Assembly: GCA_964426135.1 (NCBI GenBank)
Contig: CAYRPN010000196.1
Span: 1 to 7,464, forward strand
Length of the DNA stretch: 7,464 nucleotides
Source: CAYRPN01 sp964426135
GTDB taxonomy: Bacteria; Planctomycetota; Phycisphaerae; Phycisphaerales; Phycisphaeraceae
Direction: 5' to 3'
Shown one piece after another: positions 4,607-7,464 of the stretch (position 1 is its first letter; every line of letters starts with the position of its first letter). The notes under the pieces were generated by a model that made no database searches, had not been told where the DNA came from, and saw only the letters and a list, made by a program, of their open reading frames with translations. Position numbers and translations under genes: made by a program.

Positions 4607-4812
4607 TCCACGAAATCATTCCAGTTCGCTGGAACAAGGTATGGAGCGGGGTGCGTGGCGGATTTGATTTCGCCATTGTTGAGCGTGTCCAGTATTGGCC
4701 GGATGAGTTTTTCGGGAGAAAAATTGCCGAGGTTGGGCATCATTTCCCGACATGCTGGAGAGAGATTGGATTAACCCCGGAAGAAGTTGGACAGTTTATG
4801 GGAGGAAATTGA
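4603..4812 (+). CDS. Hypothetical protein, 69 aa
   Basis: GGAGG at good spacing before ATG 4603, overlapping the previous stop. It is aromatic-rich (several Trp and Phe), with FDFAIVERVQYWPDEFFGRK in the middle, H-H-F-P-T-C-W near residues 46-52, and a C-terminal LTPEEVGQFMGG. No catalytic motif can be named from the isolated His/Cys. The end of the gene supplies the SD for its neighbour. Confidence 0.65.
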   Translation: MIHEIIPVRWNKVWSGVRGGFDFAIVERVQYWPDEFFGRKIAEVGHHFPTCWREIGLTPEEVGQFMGGN

Positions 4813-4813
4813 C

Positions 4814-4999
4814 ATGAAATACAAGGTCATCATTCCGCCGACAAATGAAGTCGGCAGTTACACGACGGTTGCGAGCGCGTCTTATGGCGAGACCGCCAGA
4901 AAGAATGCGCTGTATTCCTACAACAGTTGCCGGGAGCACGATGGATTGCCGCCCGTAAAGCGACTGCCGAACGGCACACGGTTTGTGCCTGTTAAGTAA
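4814..4999 (+). CDS. Hypothetical phage-type protein, 61 aa
   Basis: GGGAGGAA precedes ATG 4814, one base after the previous stop. It contains a strand (KYKVIIPPTNEVGSYTTVAS), a helix with A-R-K-N-A-L-Y, and basic strands ending R-F-V-P-V-K. The 'VIIPPT...ASYGETARKNALY' pattern resembles short phage proteins I have seen, without a known role. It is the last gene before a terminator, so the 1742-4999 run may end here. Confidence 0.65.
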   Translation: MKYKVIIPPTNEVGSYTTVASASYGETARKNALYSYNSCREHDGLPPVKRLPNGTRFVPVK

Positions 5000-5018
5000 G
5001 CGAACAACAACCAAACCC

Positions 5019-5044
5019 GCCGGGGCGCAAGCTCCGGCTTTTTT
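5019..5044 (+). terminator. Intrinsic terminator with GCAA tetraloop
   Basis: GCCGGGGC (5019-5026) pairs with GCTCCGGC (5031-5038), eight pairs with one G-U, around a GNRA-type GCAA loop and followed by six T (5039-5044). It closes the preceding gene. The next gene starts 8 nt after the T-run with no promoter visible between, so the second block needs read-through, antitermination, or a promoter upstream of or inside the hairpin. Confidence 0.85.
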
Positions 5045-5052
5045 ATTGACCT

Positions 5053-5223
5053 ATGACAAAACCATACCAACCAAAAACGGGGCAGAAATGCTCCTGCAAA
5101 CCCGGACAGCAACGCGACAACTGCCCAGCCTGTGAAGGCACGGGGTGGAAGATCGACTTCAAGGCCATTCGTGACCTGAACTCGGCTAAAAACCTCATCA
5201 AAGCAATCCAAGAAATCCAATAA
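5053..5223 (+). CDS. CXXCXGXG mini zinc protein, 56 aa
   Basis: The protein carries C13-x-C15 and C24-P-A-C27-E-G-T-G31. The second is an exact CXXCXGXG box as in the DnaJ cysteine-rich domain, but only one box is present beside a CxC pair. It should bind one zinc through four Cys. Its continuation (WKIDFKAIRDL) resembles small 'RDNCPxCEGTG..IDF' hypothetical proteins I recall from bacteria. No J domain is present, so it is not a DnaJ homologue. There is no SD; the context ATTGACCTATGA is identical to that at 3397-3408. It ends one base before the next gene. Confidence 0.75.
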   Translation: MTKPYQPKTGQKCSCKPGQQRDNCPACEGTGWKIDFKAIRDLNSAKNLIKAIQEIQ

Positions 5224-5224
5224 T

Positions 5225-5779
5225 ATGAAAACCACAGACTATCCCGGACTGGATTATTCCGGCCCCGGCTCAACAGTAAATCGGGATACCAAGACTGGTA
5301 TCCGATACGGCATCATCGCCATAAATTCCTGCGGGGAATGGACTTGGGATGAATTGCAGAATCACGGCACCGATGGTGACTTCGATGAATACCGCGAGGA
5401 ACTCTCTGCGAAGGTTCGCGCCGCAGTCGCTGAAGCCTTGAGCGACTTCCCGGAGCGATTCCAGAAGCAGGTCGCCGATGCTGCCTGTGAAGCGGCGGAG
5501 GAAGATTGTGGCGATCACTACGAGCAACCGGGAGACAACACCCGTTACCACTACGAAAAGGATGGTTACGTTCTGCAAACTACCAGCGACGGCAACATAT
5601 TCGTCATCAAATCGCCATACGTCACGAACGCGCAATTCTGTTCACCGTGTGTTCCGGGTGCTGGGAATCTGAATTCGCCCTGTCCCGACGGTCCTGAGTG
5701 CTATTGCCTTGGTGAAGATTGGTTTGATGAAAACAATCCATGTCCGTATCCGGTCAGGAAGCTGGAGGTAAGCGTATGA
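5225..5779 (+). CDS. Conserved phage-type protein of unknown function, 184 aa
   Basis: The largest protein here. Conserved blocks I recognise from many phage and prophage genomes are DYSGPGSTVNRDTKTGIRYG then II (residues 10-31) and, near the end, IKSPYVTNAQFCSPCVPGAG, NLNSPCPDGPECYCLG, EDWFD and PYPV (128-177). Between them is a helical acidic region (about 53-98). There are nine Cys, with C139/C142 and C159/C161 as possible metal or redox pairs. No SD; it starts 1 nt after the zinc mini-protein and is probably coupled to it. I know no role for the family. A strong marker of phage-related DNA. Confidence 0.85.
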   Translation: MKTTDYPGLDYSGPGSTVNRDTKTGIRYGIIAINSCGEWTWDELQNHGTDGDFDEYREELSAKVRAAVAEALSDFPERFQKQVADAACEAAEEDCGDHYEQPGDNTRYHYEKDGYVLQTTSDGNIFVIKSPYVTNAQFCSPCVPGAGNLNSPCPDGPECYCLGEDWFDENNPCPYPVRKLEVSV

Positions 5780-5964
5780 CATTCAAAGTTGAACGCTGCT
5801 TGGATGGTGGAAAGAAGCACACGCATCGGCTCACCATGCCGGATGGAAGAAGGGAAGTGTTTCAGGTTGAAACGTGGGATCGGAGCGCGTCTAAAGCTGC
5901 TCTGGATTTGCTGGAATACGTGTATCTGGTTAAACGCAGGAACATCAGGTTTGATGTGCGTTGA
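5776..5964 (+). CDS. Hypothetical basic small protein, 62 aa
   Basis: GGAGGT lies 6 nt before ATG 5776, which overlaps the previous stop (ATGA). One of only two strong SD sites in the right-hand block. Two strands (FKVERCLDGGKKHTHRLTMP, then REVFQVETWD) are followed by a helix (SASKAALDLLEYVYLV) and a basic end. No family recognised. Confidence 0.65.
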   Translation: MTFKVERCLDGGKKHTHRLTMPDGRREVFQVETWDRSASKAALDLLEYVYLVKRRNIRFDVR

Positions 5965-5978
5965 GAAAGGAAAACAGT

Positions 5979-6451
5979 ATGAACACACAACTAAAAGCAC
6001 CCAACCAACGGCACAATGAGTTCAAAGAGAAACTGGCCAAGTTGCTTGCGGAAATCAAAACCGCAGNNNNNNNNNNNNNNNNNNNNNNNNNNNNNNNNNN
6101 NNNNNNNNNNNNNNNNNNNNNNNNNNNNNNNNNNNNNNNNNNNNNNNNNNNNNNNNNNNNNNNNNNCACAATGAGTTCAAAGAGAAACTGGCCAAGTTGC
6201 TTGCGGAAATCAAAACCGCAGCAGAAGGACAGTTTAACTACAACGAGGAGGTGAATCTAAAACGCGGCATTGTGTTGCCGGAAGATTCTGTGGAACACGC
6301 TATAAAGAATGGAGTGGTTCACGCAATCAGCGCACATCTGAAATGGGATTGCGAGAAGGCGATTGACTGGGCGCATACCATCCTTGAGGACTCAAACTGC
6401 ACTAATGAGGCAATGGCTTTGAGAGTGGAGGCCGAAAAGAACTACAACTAA
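5979..6451 (+). CDS. Hypothetical 105-aa protein split by an N gap
   Basis: GAAAGG precedes ATG 5979. The frame is interrupted by 100 N (6067-6166) flanked by the same 55 bases on both sides. Joining the left copy directly to base 6222 removes gap and duplicate and gives one open frame of 318 bp (105 aa) without a frameshift, ending TAA 6449-6451. The inferred protein is helical: a basic N-terminus, HNEFKEKLAKLLAEIKTA, a middle with LKRGIVLPEDSV, then AISAHLKWDCEKAIDWAHTI and an acidic tail. Family not recognised. The coordinates include the artificial gap. Confidence 0.7.
6012..6221. other. Assembly gap with duplicated 55-bp flanks
   Basis: Bases 6012-6066 and 6167-6221 are identical over 55 positions, separated by exactly 100 N. 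Round gap length and exact 55-base overlap are typical of a scaffolder joining two contigs that ended on the same k-mer. The overlapping reading frame stays open when the copies are merged, which supports an artefact over a real tandem duplication. Confidence 0.9.
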
Positions 6452-6454
6452 CCT

Positions 6455-6778
6455 ATGAAAACGCATCCCGAACAACGTGCCTTGGAATTATATCTCGGAA
6501 ACACGCGACCCGAAGATGTCTGGAAATCTTCGTGAAAAACATCACGGCTTGGATCGTATCCATATTGCACCGATGCGAAGCCTTACACTGGAGGCGGTCT
6601 TCTTCCTTGGTTTATTGAGCGTGCGGAAGTTGAATTGGCAATTCAAACAGAATTGTTTGCGGAAAAACCGTGGAGTCCAGAGCGCATCAAAGTCTATCAA
6701 TCCATGCTTTATGAAACAAAAAAGGCATGGCGCAAAGAACGAAGACAACGCAGAAAACTAGCCCACAAACTGCCATGA
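6455..6778 (+). pseudogene. Gene interrupted by an in-frame TGA at codon 27
   Basis: From ATG 6455 (context TAACCTATGAAAAC, no SD) the frame gives MKTHPEQRALELYLGNTRPE then DVWKSS and a TGA at 6533-6535. The same frame then stays open for 80 more codons to TGA 6776-6778, which overlaps the next start as ATGA. The downstream part reads as good protein (KTSRLGSYPYCTDAKPYTGG, later PWFIERAEVELAIQTELF, and a very basic end RKERRQRRKLAHK). The shared frame and the coupled end argue that this was one 107-residue gene. A CGA (Arg) or GGA (Gly) to TGA change is the simplest cause. Sequencing error, read-through or a real nonsense mutation cannot be separated here. Confidence 0.6.
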
Positions 6779-7014
6779 ACACATACATCATGATCCCGCT
6801 GGACTTCATCGACGCGATTGGCAAGCGCGTCACTTGCTGCTGTCTGGTCAACCGCGATACCGGAAAATCTATCGGTATCCTTGACTGGAAAGGTGAAGAA
6901 GTAGAACGGTTGATAACCATAGACGGCATCGACCACAACGCATTCCTGAAAGAAGCGCGGGAATTGCGTGAGAACTCCATACCGGTGCGCTTCATAGAAA
7001 CAAAACTACCATGA
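6775..7014 (+). CDS. Hypothetical protein, 79 aa
   Basis: ATG 6775 overlaps the stop of the broken gene upstream and has no SD, so its translation may have depended on coupling to that gene. The sequence is strand, helix, then a C-C-C run at residues 21-23 (RVTCCCLVNRDTGKSIGILD), a strand pair, and a helix (HNAFLKEARELREN) with a short basic end. No metal-site spacing is evident. Stop and next start are shared (7011-7014). Confidence 0.65.
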   Translation: MNTYIMIPLDFIDAIGKRVTCCCLVNRDTGKSIGILDWKGEEVERLITIDGIDHNAFLKEARELRENSIPVRFIETKLP

Positions 7015-7289
7015 AATACATAATCGAAATCGGTAATGACGGAGGAGAGTCAAGATTCGTCGGTTGGGTGCATGACTTGTCGGGATCAATGTGCGAGGTG
7101 TCCCGCATAATTGGGAAAGAATGCTTCTTGGGAAGCAAGCCTATTAAACGCGGCAGAAACGGGTTGCTGTGGAACTTCCAGCAAGGCGACAAGACTCGCT
7201 GGATTCGTGTGCTGCCGATTCAAAGTGCGGAATTGTATCCGACGATTGTAGGATGCACGCCGGTTAGAAACTCGGAAAATTATATATGA
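7011..7289 (+). CDS. Hypothetical beta-rich protein, 92 aa
   Basis: Starts at an ATGA overlap without an SD. Strand-rich throughout: KYIIEIGNDGGESRFVGWVH, a short helix with CEVSRIIG, then a basic turn (KPIKRGRNG), LLWNFQQGDKTRWIRVLPIQ and a closing strand. Three Cys are scattered. Family not recognised. The end overlaps the next start (7286-7289), and the last codons are AT-rich. Confidence 0.65.
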   Translation: MKYIIEIGNDGGESRFVGWVHDLSGSMCEVSRIIGKECFLGSKPIKRGRNGLLWNFQQGDKTRWIRVLPIQSAELYPTIVGCTPVRNSENYI

Positions 7290-7462
7290 AAACATTCAAC
7301 GTAAGCTTCGATTGCCCTGAAAACTTCTGGTCGGACTGGATCCCGGAAGATCAACTGGAAACGGTGAAGCGCGAATGCACGGAGCACGGAGTGACCATGA
7401 GGATTCGCGGCGAAGTATCGTGGCAACAACAACTGGCAGCAATGGAGAACCCGGAAATATGA
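7286..7462 (+). CDS. Hypothetical acidic small protein, 58 aa
   Basis: Coupled to the previous gene by ATGA, no SD. The frame runs ATG 7286 to TGA 7460-7462, beginning MKTFNVSFDCPENFWSDWIP and then EDQLETVKRECTEHG, a strand (VTMRIRGEV) and a Gln-rich helix (WQQQLAAM). It looks like another strand-helix-strand accessory protein. Its stop overlaps another ATGAAA at the window edge. Confidence 0.6.
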   Translation: MKTFNVSFDCPENFWSDWIPEDQLETVKRECTEHGVTMRIRGEVSWQQQLAAMENPEI

Positions 7463-7464
7463 AA
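7459..7464 (+). CDS. Start of a further gene, truncated by the window edge
   Basis: ATG AAA at 7459-7464 overlaps the preceding TGA as ATGA, the same junction used repeatedly in this run, so the chain of small genes very likely continues. Only two codons are visible. Confidence 0.45.

Noticed and set aside
5270..5635. 121-codon minus-strand frame
   Set aside because: Antisense to the conserved 184-aa protein, whose family motifs make the plus strand the coding one.
5945..6254. Proteins predicted across the N block on either strand
   Set aside because: They include unknown bases and a duplicated contig end. The merged sequence gives a single 105-aa plus-strand protein instead.
6533..6535. 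Selenocysteine or Trp recoding of the in-frame TGA
   Set aside because: TGA ends many genes in the window, so it is not reassigned. I see no convincing stem-loop just downstream that could serve as a bacterial SECIS element.
6477..6761. 94-codon plus-strand frame across the broken gene
   Set aside because: No SD, odd composition, and it does not share the ATGA junction. The frame from 6455 reads as better protein despite its single TGA.

Overview
The window reads as a dense, almost one-directional accessory or early region of a double-stranded DNA phage or prophage. About two dozen very small genes lie head to tail, mostly 50-130 codons and many starting ATGAAA, commonly linked by 4-base ATGA stop/start overlaps. 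No capsid, tail, terminase, integrase, polymerase or transposase gene is visible. The phage assignment rests on this architecture and on two proteins that look like recurrent phage-associated families of unknown function: 2932-3204 (N-terminus KVVINTCFGGFGLS) and 5225-5779 (GSTVNRDT...YGII and FCSPCVPGAGNL...YCLG.DWFD). This family recognition is from memory, not a search. The host cannot be named. GC content is moderate, the code is standard (TGA is used as a stop throughout), and Shine-Dalgarno (SD) use is mixed.

Layout. 1-402: half of a repeated hairpin pair, then a 117-aa basic protein. 403-777: no convincing ordinary gene, but the most structured DNA in the window: a long hairpin, a 13-codon ORF with a very strong SD and an internal hairpin, three dyads spaced exactly 33 bp apart, and a second copy of the hairpin found at position 1. 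778-1335: three tiny genes (the last a membrane protein), with an intrinsic terminator after the first. 1363-1671: the only minus-strand gene, with a good promoter placed so that its mRNA would be leaderless, and a perfect palindrome inside that promoter. 1742-4999: fourteen small plus-strand genes, mostly with SD sites, closed by a second intrinsic terminator (5019-5044). 5053-7464: a second run of small genes, mostly without SD sites. It includes a CXXCXGXG mini zinc protein beside the 184-aa family protein, a gene split by a 100-N gap, a gene broken by an in-frame TGA, and the first two codons of a further gene at the edge.

No function can be assigned to most of these proteins. The layout suggests one or two long polycistronic transcripts of exchangeable small accessory genes, with a possible divergently placed regulator at 1363-1671. 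The N gap is almost certainly an assembly artefact: the same 55 bases flank it, and collapsing them restores an uninterrupted 105-aa frame.
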